Shown here in pieces: positions 1-8,806 of a DNA stretch of 64,000 nt. Both the position numbers and the translations under genes were made by a program. Each line of letters opens with the position of its first letter. Within the stretch, counting starts at the first letter, position 1. The notes under the pieces were generated by a model that ran no database searches, was not told the DNA's origin, and worked only from the letters and a program-made list of their open reading frames with translations. The stretch comes from Halomonas binhaiensis (lineage in GTDB: Bacteria > Pseudomonadota > Gammaproteobacteria > Pseudomonadales > Halomonadaceae): the NCBI RefSeq assembly GCF_008329985.2, contig NZ_CP038437.2, positions 2,728,001 through 2,792,000 of the forward strand, given 5' to 3'.

Positions 1-618
1 GGGAATGGATTCCAGATAGATGTACTGCCAGATGTCCAGCTCGGTCCAGTTGGACAGCGGGAACACGCGGATGGACTCGCCTTTGTTGACCTTGGCGTTG
101 TAGATGTTCCACAGCTCCGGACGCTGACTCTTGGGCTCCCAGCGATGGTGCTTGTCACGGAAGGAGAACACACGCTCCTTGGCGCGGCTGGCTTCCTCAT
201 CGCGGCGGGCACCACCGAAGGCAGCATCGAAGCCGTACTTGTCCAGGGCCTGCTTGAGGGCCTGGGTCTTCATGATGTCCGTGTACTTGGCACTGCCGTG
301 ATCGAAGGGGTTGATGTTGGCCTCGACCCCTTCCTGGTTGATGTGCTCGATCAGCTCCATGCCGGCCTCGTCGGCCATACGGTCACGGAAGGCGATCATT
401 TCCTTGAACTTCCAGGTGGTGTTGACGTGCATCAACGGGAACGGCGGGGTCCCCGGATAGAAGGCCTTGCGGGCCAGATGCAGCATGACCGAGGAGTCCT
501 TGCCGATGGAGTACATCATCACCGGGTTGCGGAACTCGGCCGCCACTTCACGAATGATGTGAATGGACTCGGCTTCGAGCTGCTTGAGGTGCGTTTGACG
601 CTCTGGAGTAATTTCCAT
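1..618 (-). CDS. cysD: Sulfate adenylyltransferase subunit 2 (partial, C-terminus off the left edge)
   Basis: CysD works with the GTPase CysN to make adenosine 5'-phosphosulfate from ATP and sulfate, the first step of cytosolic sulfate assimilation. The first 206 residues are visible, starting at ATG 618-616 ([20 protein letters not shown]). A PP-loop ATP-pyrophosphatase motif, [18 protein letters not shown], lies near residues 36-53, and the [20 protein letters not shown] stretch typical of CysD and PAPS reductases follows near residue 135. The reading frame runs off position 1 intact, so the truncation comes from the window edge. cysN would be expected beyond it. The upstream co-directional SLC13 permease may supply the sulfate. 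Identity is secure from the family motifs. Confidence 0.95.
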   Translation of the reverse strand, partial: MEITPERQTHLKQLEAESIHIIREVAAEFRNPVMMYSIGKDSSVMLHLARKAFYPGTPPFPLMHVNTTWKFKEMIAFRDRMADEAGMELIEHINQEGVEANINPFDHGSAKYTDIMKTQALKQALDKYGFDAAFGGARRDEEASRAKERVFSFRDKHHRWEPKSQRPELWNIYNAKVNKGESIRVFPLSNWTELDIWQYIYLESIP

Positions 619-739
619 ACTGAAATTCCAAGATAACGAGTTAGTTCCGGTCAAGTCGTGCAATGCCAAGGCTTGTACCAGCGCCTGGTCAGTGCTCATC
701 ACGTTGACCACACACGATACTGAAGAGTTGAGTATTGCC

Positions 740-2506
740 TTAAAATGGCCAGACAAGAGGAATGATCGTCACCGCCACTGCACCAACTACCAGACTGAGG
801 GGGGTTCCGAGGCGCAGATAGTCGGTGAAACGATAACCACCGGGACCCAGTACCATCAGGTTGGTCTGATAGCCCAGTGGCGTCATGAAGCTGGCAGAAG
901 CCGCAACCATGATAGCGATGGTGAATGGCATGTAATCAACGCCGAGCCCTTCCGCCACAGCTCCCGCAATGGGAAACATCAACACGGCAGCAGCATTATT
1001 GGTGATCAGCTCAGTGAACATCACCGTCATCAGATACACCAAGGCAAGTGCCATCCATGGGGAAAGGCCGTTGATCAACATGATGGTATCGGCAATCAGC
1101 ACTGCTGCCCCTGTCTTGGTCATGGCAGCCCCCAAGGCAAAGGAAGCCGCTATGACGACCAATACAGAAAGGTCGATGTAACGGCGAGCCTTGCTGGCTG
1201 TTACACAGCGCGATACCAGCATCATCCCCGCAGCAAGCAAGGCGGCTTCGAGAATACTCAGCAAGCCTGTTGCACTCGCCACCACCATGCCGCCGAGGAT
1301 ACCAAGCGCCCAGGGTGCCTTGACGAAGTTCGGCGGTGTCGAATCGTTCAACGCGCTGACCAGCAGAAAGTCCTTGCGGTAGCGGTATTGATCGACAAAG
1401 TCCTGACCGGTTTCCAGCAGCAGAGTGTCGCCGACTCCGATCTTGATATCACCGACCTTGCCGGGAATACGTCGCCCCTGACGCGAGATCGATAGAATCA
1501 CCGCTTGGTAGCGTGAGCGGAATCGTGACCCACGTACGGTTTGATTGAGCCCGGTAAAGTCCGGTCCAATCACAGCCTCCACCAGACAACGATGGTGGTG
1601 AGCGATATCCAGCTTGTGTACATCGCCACCGGCAGGTTTGAGGCCATTGATGTGGCGAAGCTCCCTTGCACATTCCGGAGCACCGATGAAGACGAGAATA
1701 TCGCCAGCCTGTAGCTCCGTATCAGGCGGCACCGCTGTCAGCAGTCGCGAATGACGTTCGATATCCGTCAGATACCCATGAACCAGGCTTCGCAGCCCCG
1801 CATCGGCGATGGTTTTCCCCACCAGAGGGCCATCAGGATCAACCAGCACTTCCACCGAATACTCGCGCGCCTGCTCAAGCTGCTCGAGCACACCTTGTCG
1901 GTCAGGTAATAGACGACCCGCGAAGAAATACAGAAAGGCGCCACCTACGATGACGAGAGGAATACCCACCCAGGCCAGCTCGAACATGCCTAGATGAACC
2001 CCTCTCTCACTCTGTAGAAGGCCATCTACCACCAGGTTGGTGCTGGTGCCGATCAGTGTGCAGGTACCGCCAAGAATGGCGGCATAGCTGAGAGGAAGCA
2101 GCAATTTCGAAGGGGGATGCCTGAGGCGCGCGGCCCAATCCTGAATTGCGGGTATGAACATTGCCACCACGGTGGTGTTGTTCATGAAGGCACTCAGGCT
2201 GGATGTAGGGATCAGCACCCGCAGCAATGCCATGCCCAGCGTCTTTGGCTGGCCGAGTACACGCATGGCCAGCCATTGAACGGCACCGGTTTCCTTGAGG
2301 CCGGCAGCCACGACATAGAGACTGGCAATGGTCATCACGCCAGGGTTGGAGAACCCCCCCAAGGCTTCGCCCGGGGTCAGAATACCGATGATGACCAGGA
2401 TGGCCAGGGCCCCCATGACGATGACATCGGCAGCGATACGGGTAAATGCCAAGCCGCCAAGTACCGCACCGACCGTGAATAATGAAAATAACGCTTGCCA
2501 AGTCAT
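740..2506 (-). CDS. SLC13-family anion permease with two RCK_C (TrkA-C) domains
   Basis: This 588-residue inner-membrane protein has hydrophobic segments at both ends and a soluble central part of about residues 205-390. The centre contains two RCK_C/TrkA-C-like modules (for example [20 protein letters not shown] and [17 protein letters not shown]). The membrane half carries SLC13/ArsB-type features such as [19 protein letters not shown] and a C-terminal [19 protein letters not shown]. This architecture is shared by a group of bacterial SLC13 permeases, some of which are linked to sulfate or other sulfur anions. It sits about 120 bp upstream of cysD on the same strand, so sulfate uptake is a reasonable inference but is not shown. 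The ATG at 2506 has no good ribosome site of its own; see the overlapping leader ORF. Confidence 0.85.
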   Translation of the reverse strand: MTWQALFSLFTVGAVLGGLAFTRIAADVIVMGALAILVIIGILTPGEALGGFSNPGVMTIASLYVVAAGLKETGAVQWLAMRVLGQPKTLGMALLRVLIPTSSLSAFMNNTTVVAMFIPAIQDWAARLRHPPSKLLLPLSYAAILGGTCTLIGTSTNLVVDGLLQSERGVHLGMFELAWVGIPLVIVGGAFLYFFAGRLLPDRQGVLEQLEQAREYSVEVLVDPDGPLVGKTIADAGLRSLVHGYLTDIERHSRLLTAVPPDTELQAGDILVFIGAPECARELRHINGLKPAGGDVHKLDIAHHHRCLVEAVIGPDFTGLNQTVRGSRFRSRYQAVILSISRQGRRIPGKVGDIKIGVGDTLLLETGQDFVDQYRYRKDFLLVSALNDSTPPNFVKAPWALGILGGMVVASATGLLSILEAALLAAGMMLVSRCVTASKARRYIDLSVLVVIAASFALGAAMTKTGAAVLIADTIMLINGLSPWMALALVYLMTVMFTELITNNAAAVLMFPIAGAVAEGLGVDYMPFTIAIMVAASASFMTPLGYQTNLMVLGPGGYRFTDYLRLGTPLSLVVGAVAVTIIPLVWPF

Positions 2507-2532
2507 GCGGTGCTGTTACCGACAATTGACAT
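2503..2532 (-). CDS. Candidate nine-codon leader ORF coupled to the SLC13 gene
   Basis: An AAGGAGG Shine-Dalgarno sequence (plus-strand CCTCCTT, 2537-2543) lies just upstream of an ATG that opens a nine-codon frame, MSIVGNSTA, followed by TGA. The TGA overlaps the ATG of the SLC13 permease (ATGA). The permease ATG lacks its own ribosome site, so translation would depend on coupling from this mini-ORF. This is inferred from sequence alone; the peptide resembles nothing known to me. Confidence 0.45.
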   Translation of the reverse strand: MSIVGNSTA

Positions 2533-2543
2533 GCGGCCTCCTT

Positions 2544-3098
2544 GCCATACATTCAGGGGAACAATTGACCAAGCTTCCAATGCCTGGTTGGCAGCCGTCA
2601 AGACACGCTACCGCCCATGGATTCACCGGGCTCATCCAATCCCTAGGTTCATAAATTGTCGTGTGCAAATCGTGCTACGCACTTAAATGCGCGATGCGGC
2701 GCCATTTTACGTTAGCCATTTGGGTTACTCTACGCAGAAACACCTGTTCTGGCCGATTCCGACCCACGAGTCCTAAGTATTCTTGACGAATGAAGCATAC
2801 ATCAAAAGAGATATGCAACAGAACGATGCCGACTGCATAGTGCCTTATAAATCAAACGGTTGAATGACACTAAAAGATAAGAAATGTAAATACGTGTTTA
2901 CAAAACTTCCCCTTTTTGCAAGGGCAAAACGCCTTTCGCCTGAAAAAGCATATTATATGAAGCGTATGTTCGAACCAGGTTAGAAATGTCCACATCGTCT
3001 CTTGATAGAGTGCCATCTCTTCGGACGATGCTTTTTACGGACGACGTTTCCTTGAACCGCACTTTAACTAGCGCTGCTCACTTATACTTTGCAGCCTA
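2544..3098. other. Long AT-richer intergenic region, no gene recognised
   Basis: About 550 bp between the SLC13 leader and the pilA terminator. I see no ORF with plausible family similarity on either strand. The stretch is locally AT-rich around 2860-2960. It holds an imperfect 16-bp palindrome, GTAAATACGTGTTTAC (2886-2901), that could be an operator. It presumably contains the promoter of the SLC13-cys transcript. Confidence 0.5.
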
Positions 3099-3134
3099 AT
3101 AAAAAACGCCTGCACACGGAGATGCGTACAGGCG
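3099..3134 (-). terminator. Intrinsic terminator downstream of pilA
   Basis: On the minus strand, CGCCTGTACGCA can pair with TGTGCAGGCG (hairpin at 3107-3134, one G-U pair) and is followed by a run of T (3099-3106). It lies about 110 bp past the pilA stop codon. Confidence 0.7.
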
Positions 3135-3247
3135 AATAATGCTTAACGAAAGGATAGCTACCCAGAAGCCCCCATGGGCTTGGACATTTCAAGAGCAGAC
3201 TTACACGAGCGAGATGCTGGCTGGGGCAAGCTGCATAGCGACCGGGG

Positions 3248-3718
3248 TCATAGGCTGGAAGTACTGGGGATAGGAATGGATGCACTCACACCGGAATAAT
3301 CTTTAGGCTCCGCCGTCAGCGCTCCCTGCTCGGATTGAGTAGGAGCGGAATAAGCCACGCTATCACCATTGCAGGCACTCCAGGCATAATCACCTGCCAA
3401 CTCCCCGGCCGTAACCCCCGAATCCCCCAGCATTCCACCAAGTGCGAGAGAGGTTCTGGCTGCGGCCAGTTCCTGCTGACAAGCATTGACTGCGGCTTTT
3501 TCGCGATATTTCTGATACTGCGGAATAGCAATAGCGGCAAGAACGCCAATAATGGCCACGACAATCATCAACTCGATCAGAGTAAAACCCGCTTCTCCCA
3601 AAACCTTTGAGTCCTGCCATTCGGTATCGACAGGCTGATCCAGCTTCGTGTTGATGTTTCGCTCAGTCATATCCTGCTCTGTATCGCCTGATAAAGATGA
3701 GGTCTGTTGTTGATACAT
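3248..3718 (-). CDS. pilA: Type IV major pilin with long prepilin leader
   Basis: This is the subunit of a type IV pilus. The prepilin cleavage site [21 protein letters not shown] is clear, with Gly at -1 and Glu at +5, followed by the hydrophobic N-terminal helix and [11 protein letters not shown]. Two later cysteines (NACQQ and WSACNGD) could form the usual disulfide. The ATG at 3718 is preceded by AAGGAG with 7-nt spacing and gives a 156-residue precursor with a 44-residue leader. An internal ATG would still leave a 28-residue leader. The mature protein is about 112 residues, short for a type IVa pilin. The gene is divergent from pilB-pilC. The prepilin peptidase gene pilD is not in this window. 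Confidence 0.88.
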   Translation of the reverse strand: MYQQQTSSLSGDTEQDMTERNINTKLDQPVDTEWQDSKVLGEAGFTLIELMIVVAIIGVLAAIAIPQYQKYREKAAVNACQQELAAARTSLALGGMLGDSGVTAGELAGDYAWSACNGDSVAYSAPTQSEQGALTAEPKDYSGVSASIPIPSTSSL

Positions 3719-3941
3719 CTTCCTTCTCCTTGGCAACGCCCCCTTCCATTGGGTTGATACGGTTTCTGTCGGGGCTCCCTTCCTAGCTTAAAGGGCATTG
3801 TCGAATGGCACTTCGCTGATTCGCCATACCTCAAAACCTCCTTGATATAGATCGGTTTTTTAACGAATCGGCATAGTGCGCTGGAGTTAGACTGAATGGA
3901 AAACATGATAATGCAGACGCAGAAAATGCGAAGGACCACCC

Positions 3942-5246
3942 ATGTCAGCGACAGCCCCTCGCCCTCTTCACTCGACATTACCCACACCAGAGCAGAGTAT
4001 CAGCGAAGCTCTGACTCGCCTTGAATATGATCGCAGCATGCCTGATGCGATAGCATCGGAAACCTCTCTAGCAAACCAGGCTGACGATGCACCAGTAGTA
4101 CATTTCATCAATACCCTACTGCGCGAGGCTATCAGGCGCGGAGCCTCGGATATCCATTTCGAGCCCTACGAAGACTGCTTCCGTGTACGTTTCCGCATCG
4201 ACGGCATTCTTCACCTGGTGGTAGAACCACCCGCCAATCTGAAAGCACGCATTGCAGCCCGCCTCAAGGTCATGGCCCGACTGGATATTTCGGAGCGCCG
4301 CCTGCCCCAGGATGGGGCAATCAAGGTTGCCGTAGAAAATCATCAGGAAATGGACTTCCGCGTTAGTTCCTTGCCCACAGTAAATGGCGAAAAACTGGTC
4401 CTACGCCTGCTCGATGTCTCTTCGGTTCAAATTGGCATTGATAAGCTGGGCTTCACCAGTGATCAAAAGCTTCTATTCGAAAAAGCACTTTCCAGCCCCC
4501 AGGGCATGGTACTGGTCACAGGACCTACTGGCAGTGGCAAGACGGTTACCCTGTACAGCGGCATCCATATGCTCAATCAAGTCGAACGCAATATCTGCAC
4601 CGCCGAGGATCCCGTTGAAATAAAGCTGCCTGGCATCAACCAAGTCCATGTTCAGCCGCGTATCGGACTGGATTTTGCTAGTGCACTTCGCGCCTTCCTG
4701 CGTCAGGATCCAGATGTCGTGATGCTTGGAGAAGTACGCGATACCGAAACGGCGGAAATTGCAATAAAAGCAGCCCAAACCGGACACCTGGTCCTGTCTA
4801 CCCTGCATACCAACTCCGCCGCAGATACGCTGTCACGCCTGGCCAACATGGGCATTGCTTCCTTCAACATCGCCAGCGCTGTCAGCTTGATCATTGCTCA
4901 GCGCCTGGCCCGTCGCCTGTGTAATCACTGCAAGCAAAGAACGCCCCTTCCCCAGCAGACCTTGCATGACCATGGCCTGACAGACACCGACTTGGACAGC
5001 ACAAATCTCTATCAACCGATTGGCTGCTCTCGTTGTACCGGTGGATATCGTGGACGCGTAGGCCTGTTCGAGGTTGTTCCCATCAGCGATGCCATGCGCC
5101 AACTGATTCTGCAACGCGGCAACGCCGACGATTTTCACCACCAGGCACGCAAGGAAGGATATCCCGACCTTCATCACAACGGCTTGCAGTTGGCCATGGC
5201 GGGTGTGACCAGCCTGCTGGAAGTCAGCCGCGTAACTGGGCGCTGA
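3942..5246 (+). CDS. pilB: Type IV pilus extension ATPase PilB, short form
   Basis: This hexameric cytoplasmic ATPase powers pilus extension. All secretion-ATPase motifs are present: Walker A GPTGSGKT (about residues 192-199), Asp box TAEDPVE, Walker B VVMLGEVRD, His box TGHLVLSTLHTNSA, and a CxxC...CxxC zinc site (CNHC near 328 and CSRC near 365). At 434 residues it is well short of the usual PilB (about 560). It begins almost directly with the N2/PAS-like domain (APVVHFINTLLREAIRRGAS), so the N-terminal MshEN domain is missing. No frameshifted remnant is visible upstream. The ATG at 3942 follows AAGGA with 6-nt spacing. pilC follows after 2 nt. Confidence 0.92.
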   Translation: MSATAPRPLHSTLPTPEQSISEALTRLEYDRSMPDAIASETSLANQADDAPVVHFINTLLREAIRRGASDIHFEPYEDCFRVRFRIDGILHLVVEPPANLKARIAARLKVMARLDISERRLPQDGAIKVAVENHQEMDFRVSSLPTVNGEKLVLRLLDVSSVQIGIDKLGFTSDQKLLFEKALSSPQGMVLVTGPTGSGKTVTLYSGIHMLNQVERNICTAEDPVEIKLPGINQVHVQPRIGLDFASALRAFLRQDPDVVMLGEVRDTETAEIAIKAAQTGHLVLSTLHTNSAADTLSRLANMGIASFNIASAVSLIIAQRLARRLCNHCKQRTPLPQQTLHDHGLTDTDLDSTNLYQPIGCSRCTGGYRGRVGLFEVVPISDAMRQLILQRGNADDFHHQARKEGYPDLHHNGLQLAMAGVTSLLEVSRVTGR

Positions 5247-5248
5247 TC

Positions 5249-6457
5249 GTGAAGAAAATGGACAGATGGCAGTGGGAAGGACGTGGGCCAGATGGTCGAT
5301 ACTTGAGTGGAGAAATCGAGGCATCTTCCAAGGCTTCCGTGCTCAGAATGCTACGCACTCGACGCATCAAGGCCCTTTCAATACGCCGTACCGATGGCAA
5401 GCACTGGCGTCTTGGCCGGGGGAGCATCACCGCTCAGGAATTGACACTCTTCACACGCCAGTTGGAAACACTACTGAAATCCCGCGTTCCCATTCTCCAG
5501 GCTCTAGAGGTCGTTGCTCACAGCCTGGTCAAGCCGAGCATGCGCGCCATGCTGCAAAAGCTGATTGCTGATGTAAGCCATGGCGCGAGCCTTTCCGAGG
5601 CTCTGACACGCCATCCTCGCCAGTTTGATGCCCTTTATATCAGCATGATCGAAGCCGGCGAGCTTGCCGGAACCCTGGACAGCATGCTCGACCGCCTTGC
5701 CACGTATCAGGAAAAACACGAAGCCCTCAAGCAGAAAGTCAAGAAAGCCATGTGGTACCCATTAAGCGTCATTGCCATAGGCCTGATTGTCACGCTCATC
5801 CTGTTGGTCGTAGTCATCCCCAAGTTCGAAGACATGTTCAACGGATTCGGGGCCGCGCTTCCTCCTCTGACGCAGATGACACTGCGCCTGTCAGACCTGA
5901 CTCAGCAGAATGGTGGGCTGGCACTGGGGACTCTGGTCGCATCATCATGGCTCATGCGCATGGTTATGCAGCGCTCAACTACAACACATTCCCTCATGAG
6001 CCGCATGGCCTTGCGCATCCCGATACTCGGCAAGATTCTGGAACACTCTGCCATAGCACGCTTCAACCGCACTCTCGCCACCACCTATGGCTCAGGAGTT
6101 CCCCTCCTGGATGGCCTGGCCATTGCTGCCGGATCAACGGGCAACCCTCTTCTGCATGCGGCTATTCAAGACATGCGTGACGAGCTTGCCAGCGGACACT
6201 CGCTCCACGTTGCCATGCACCACAGCGGGCAGTTTCCAGCCCTTGCCATACAGATGATCAAAATCGGGGAAGAAGCCGGCGCTCTGGAGGCAATGCTCTC
6301 GCAGGTTGCCACTTACTACGAAGGTGAAGTCGAAAGGAGGGTCGATACCCTGACATCCTTGCTCGAACCCATGGTCATCCTGGTATTGGGCATCGTGACA
6401 GGAGGATTGGTAATGTCGATGTATCTGCCCATCTTTGAGCTGGGAAGCGTTCTTTAA
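5249..6457 (+). CDS. pilC: Type IV pilus inner-membrane platform protein PilC
   Basis: PilC is the polytopic platform that couples PilB to pilus assembly. It has two tandem T2SS-F domains, the first around LTLFTRQLETLLKSRVPILQ (from about residue 63) and the second around FNRTLATTYGSGVPLLDGLA (from about residue 270). Each is followed by membrane helices, and the C-terminus SMYLPIFELGSVL is typical. A GTG at 5249, 2 nt after the pilB stop, gives 402 residues, close to the family length. ATG 5258 is an alternative start. A longer open frame reaches back into pilB but shows no family similarity there. No pilD follows, unlike the pilBCD clusters of many relatives. Confidence 0.93.
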   Translation: MKKMDRWQWEGRGPDGRYLSGEIEASSKASVLRMLRTRRIKALSIRRTDGKHWRLGRGSITAQELTLFTRQLETLLKSRVPILQALEVVAHSLVKPSMRAMLQKLIADVSHGASLSEALTRHPRQFDALYISMIEAGELAGTLDSMLDRLATYQEKHEALKQKVKKAMWYPLSVIAIGLIVTLILLVVVIPKFEDMFNGFGAALPPLTQMTLRLSDLTQQNGGLALGTLVASSWLMRMVMQRSTTTHSLMSRMALRIPILGKILEHSAIARFNRTLATTYGSGVPLLDGLAIAAGSTGNPLLHAAIQDMRDELASGHSLHVAMHHSGQFPALAIQMIKIGEEAGALEAMLSQVATYYEGEVERRVDTLTSLLEPMVILVLGIVTGGLVMSMYLPIFELGSVL

Positions 6458-6594
6458 AGAAACACTGAATAAATTGCTGCGCTCGATATTCTGGTTTCAG
6501 GTGGTGCTCAAGATCCTCATTTACTCCCTTGTAAACTGCGGTCTTTCCGCTCCGGAGGCAACCAGCCCCTCATCGCTCGCGATATTTATACAGC

Positions 6595-6610
6595 GCTTCC
6601 TTAAGGAAGC
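6595..6610. terminator. Perfect 16-bp palindrome between pilC and the L,D-transpeptidase gene
   Basis: GCTTCCTTAAGGAAGC is a perfect inverted repeat in the 190-bp gap between the convergent pilC and ldt genes. It is followed by only a weak T-rich run (ATTTCTCC), so a terminator role is plausible but unproven. Confidence 0.4.
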
Positions 6611-6646
6611 ATTTCTCCTTCGGACTTAGCCATTACTTCACCAGGA

Positions 6647-7165
6647 TTAGTCATGGATCCATACCGGAGTGCCGGGAGGTGCTTCATCAAACAAGCGAAT
6701 CAGGGTTTCATCACGCATCCTGATGCAGCCATGGGAGTCAGCCTCTCCCATGGGTTTATCCGGTGGAGCACCGTGAATATAGATGTAACGGCGCTGCGAA
6801 TCGGCATGACCACCGCGGTTGTAACCCCGCTCCAGCCCTGACAGCCAGAGAATTCGTGTCAGTATCCAGTCTCGATCGGGATAGGCCTCGCCAAGCGCAT
6901 CATCATAGACCTCGCCAGTAGGACGCCTGCCACGAAAGACAGCTCCTACTGGCTGCTCTGCCCCAATGGCCGCACGAATCACATGCCACCCCAATGGTGT
7001 CTGGCCGCTATCTTCTCGCTGGCCAGTACCATTGGCTGCAGTGGAGACCAGACAATGCCAAGCCTGGGTATCACCATGCCATACCGTCATGGTCTGGGTA
7101 TTGGTGTCCACCTCCACCCAGACACCATTCTCTGGCGGTAACTCTGCAAGCTGTGGAGTGACCAT
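6647..7165 (-). CDS. L,D-transpeptidase (YkuD domain) without signal peptide
   Basis: YkuD-fold enzymes transfer or cross-link peptidoglycan through an active-site cysteine. The signature is present: His131 in YIYIHGAPP and SHGCIRM with Cys147, in a 172-residue protein consisting almost entirely of the one domain. No signal peptide or membrane anchor is visible, so either export is non-classical or the substrate is a cytosolic muropeptide. The start is ATG 7165-7163, sharing its A with the upstream regulator's stop (TGATG); the apparent codon before it is TTG. It is therefore translationally coupled to the PsrA-like gene and probably co-regulated with it. Confidence 0.88.
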   Translation of the reverse strand: MVTPQLAELPPENGVWVEVDTNTQTMTVWHGDTQAWHCLVSTAANGTGQREDSGQTPLGWHVIRAAIGAEQPVGAVFRGRRPTGEVYDDALGEAYPDRDWILTRILWLSGLERGYNRGGHADSQRRYIYIHGAPPDKPMGEADSHGCIRMRDETLIRLFDEAPPGTPVWIHD

Positions 7166-7854
7166 CAACCCGCTCCCGTAAGTACAGTCACCGTCTTGTC
7201 GGTATCCTGTCCATCCAAATCAGGCAAAGGCGCCTGCATTGCAGCTACCACAACAGGGCGCATACGCTTGACCAGATTACGCACCGAAACATGTTCACCA
7301 TAGTCCTTTTCGGAAATGTCCCGCAGTGCGTCAAGTCCAGAGAAAGTAAAGATCACTGTGCCAAGCACAAAGTGCAGGCGCCAGAACCGCTCTGCATCAG
7401 GCAATTCCGGGGTGGCTTGACGCACGAGTTCCACGAAACGCGTGAATACTGTGCCATATTGCTCCTGAATATATCGCCTCAGATGCCCTTGGGCCTGGCT
7501 GTATGCAAGCCCGAGAAGTCGCATGAACACTTTCAGACTATGCCGCTCTGCCGGGACTTCCAGGACAGTGCGCGCCATGGTTTCCAGCAGCACTTCGAGT
7601 GGAATGACCTCTTCACCGTAGGTGGCTTCCAACTCATCGATAGCATTATGAAAGCGCTCGGAAAAAGGATCGAGATAGCGGGCAAAGACAGCCTGAATCA
7701 AGGCTTTCTTGGAGCCAAAGTGGTAGTTCACGGCAGCCAGGTTGACCTTGGCCTTGCCAGTAATGTTGCGCAGTGACGTTTCCGCGAAGCCTCGTTCAGC
7801 AAAGAGGACCTCTGCAGTATCCAAGATACGGGTCACGGTATCAGTCTGGGCCAT
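7165..7854 (-). CDS. psrA: PsrA-like TetR/AcrR transcriptional regulator
   Basis: This TetR-family repressor-activator has its N-terminal helix-turn-helix at about residues 8-54 (RILDTAEVLFAERGFAETS, then VNLAAVNYHFGSKKALIQ) and a C-terminal ligand domain. In Pseudomonas, PsrA responds to long-chain fatty acids, controls beta-oxidation and rpoS, and lies beside lexA. Both the sequence and the divergent lexA position match. ATG 7854 is preferred because MAQTDTVTRILDTAEVLF fits the family N-terminus and GGAG lies upstream. An open frame extends to 7905 without similarity. The palindrome GAAACAATTGTTTT about 45-58 bp upstream of the start fits the PsrA box and suggests autoregulation. Confidence 0.87.
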   Translation of the reverse strand: MAQTDTVTRILDTAEVLFAERGFAETSLRNITGKAKVNLAAVNYHFGSKKALIQAVFARYLDPFSERFHNAIDELEATYGEEVIPLEVLLETMARTVLEVPAERHSLKVFMRLLGLAYSQAQGHLRRYIQEQYGTVFTRFVELVRQATPELPDAERFWRLHFVLGTVIFTFSGLDALRDISEKDYGEHVSVRNLVKRMRPVVVAAMQAPLPDLDGQDTDKTVTVLTGAG

Positions 7855-7885
7855 GTGGGGCTCCGTGGTCAGGACACGAGATAGC

Positions 7886-7912
7886 GTTTCCACAGTTGGA
7901 AACAATTGTTTT
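7886..7912. promoter_or_regulatory. Candidate PsrA operator with overlapping inverted repeat
   Basis: GAAAC-AATT-GTTTT (7899-7912) matches the published PsrA pattern (G/C)AAAC-N2-4-GTTT(G/C) except at the last base. It overlaps a second perfect inverted repeat, GTTTCC-N6-GGAAAC (7886-7903). Its position between psrA and lexA suits autoregulation. Confidence 0.65.
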
Positions 7913-8032
7913 AATTATGCGCTGAGTGTAAGCGAGCCCCCGCATCGTCTCAATGCCTCAGTCATCAATTGCGTTTGAAACAGTACCGATCGAGCAAACA
8001 GCAGGAACCTTTTTACTGGACAAGCATCCATA

Positions 8033-8048
8033 CTGTATACTTAACCAA
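8033..8048 (+). promoter_or_regulatory. LexA (SOS) box upstream of lexA
   Basis: CTGTATACTTAACCAA matches the left half of the SOS box (CTG plus TATA) well and the right half partially (CA instead of CAG). It lies about 70 bp before lexA, fitting autorepression. A weight-matrix scan would settle it. Confidence 0.6.
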
Positions 8049-8114
8049 CCCCTTGCTTCATTGTCATCCCAAACAGCTTCATTGCCATCTGAACAAACGC
8101 CTGTGGGAGGCCGA

Positions 8115-8780
8115 ATGACACGACCCCTGACTCCTCGCCAGCAGAATGTCTACGACTTCATCGTCAAGACCATGAACGAGCTTGGCTATCCTCCCACCCG
8201 TGCTGAAATTTCCAGAGCACTGGGATTCCGCTCACCCAATGCAGCAGAAGAGCATTTGCGCGCTCTGGAGCGTAAAGGTGCCATTCGTGTCATTCGTGGC
8301 ACTTCCCGAGGTATACGTCTACCCGCTCAGGAGGCCGAAACCACCCCATCACAACTGACCCAACCAGAGCCTCCTTCTTCTCAAGGCCTGCCGATCATTG
8401 GTGAAGTTGCCGCTGGCAGCCCTATCCTGGCAGCAGAGCATATCGACCGCTATTGCCCTCTTCCTCCAGAGTACTTTACGCCCAGGGCCGATTATCTGTT
8501 GCGTGTGCGCGGCCTGTCGATGAAGGATGTCGGCATTCTTGAGGGAGACTTGCTGGCAGTCCATCGAACGGATCGCATCCGCAATGGCCAGATCGTGGTT
8601 GCCCGCCTGGAAGATGATGTCACCGTCAAACGCTTTCATCGTGACGGCCATCACGTCACGCTGCAGGCAGAGAATGAAGACTTCGCCCCGATTGAACTGG
8701 ACTTGCGCAGGGATCATCTGGAAATTGAGGGCATCGGGGTCGGCGTGATTCGAGGGGGCAACGGCCAGGCTCTGGGTTGA
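8115..8780 (+). CDS. lexA: LexA repressor
   Basis: LexA is the SOS-response repressor, inactivated by RecA-stimulated self-cleavage. The 221-residue protein has the winged helix at residues 1-70 ([20 protein letters not shown]), the Ala100-Gly101 scissile bond in [10 protein letters not shown], and the Ser135 (RGLSMKDVG) and Lys172 (VTVKRF) dyad. ATG 8115 is chosen because it starts the family sequence and follows GGGAGG; the open frame reaching back to 7953 has no similarity. dinB follows after 26 nt, so damage repression and translesion synthesis are probably one transcript. Many pseudomonads have sulA at this position instead. Confidence 0.97.
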   Translation: MTRPLTPRQQNVYDFIVKTMNELGYPPTRAEISRALGFRSPNAAEEHLRALERKGAIRVIRGTSRGIRLPAQEAETTPSQLTQPEPPSSQGLPIIGEVAAGSPILAAEHIDRYCPLPPEYFTPRADYLLRVRGLSMKDVGILEGDLLAVHRTDRIRNGQIVVARLEDDVTVKRFHRDGHHVTLQAENEDFAPIELDLRRDHLEIEGIGVGVIRGGNGQALG

Positions 8781-8806
8781 ACACTTTGCTATAGCCGGTA
8801 CTTGTC

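Noticed and set aside
3082..3285. Possible frameshifted C-terminal part of the pilin downstream of its stop
   Set aside because: Translation of the other frames gives no pilin-like segment, and an intrinsic terminator lies between. The short pilin is more likely genuine.
3790..3830. Sigma-54 promoter for pilA or pilB based on a TGGCAC element
   Set aside because: TGGCAC near 3808 is not followed by a TTGC element at the required spacing on the relevant strand.
6458..6646. Remnant insertion-sequence end after pilC
   Set aside because: No terminal inverted repeats, target duplication or transposase fragment can be identified; only a short palindrome is present.
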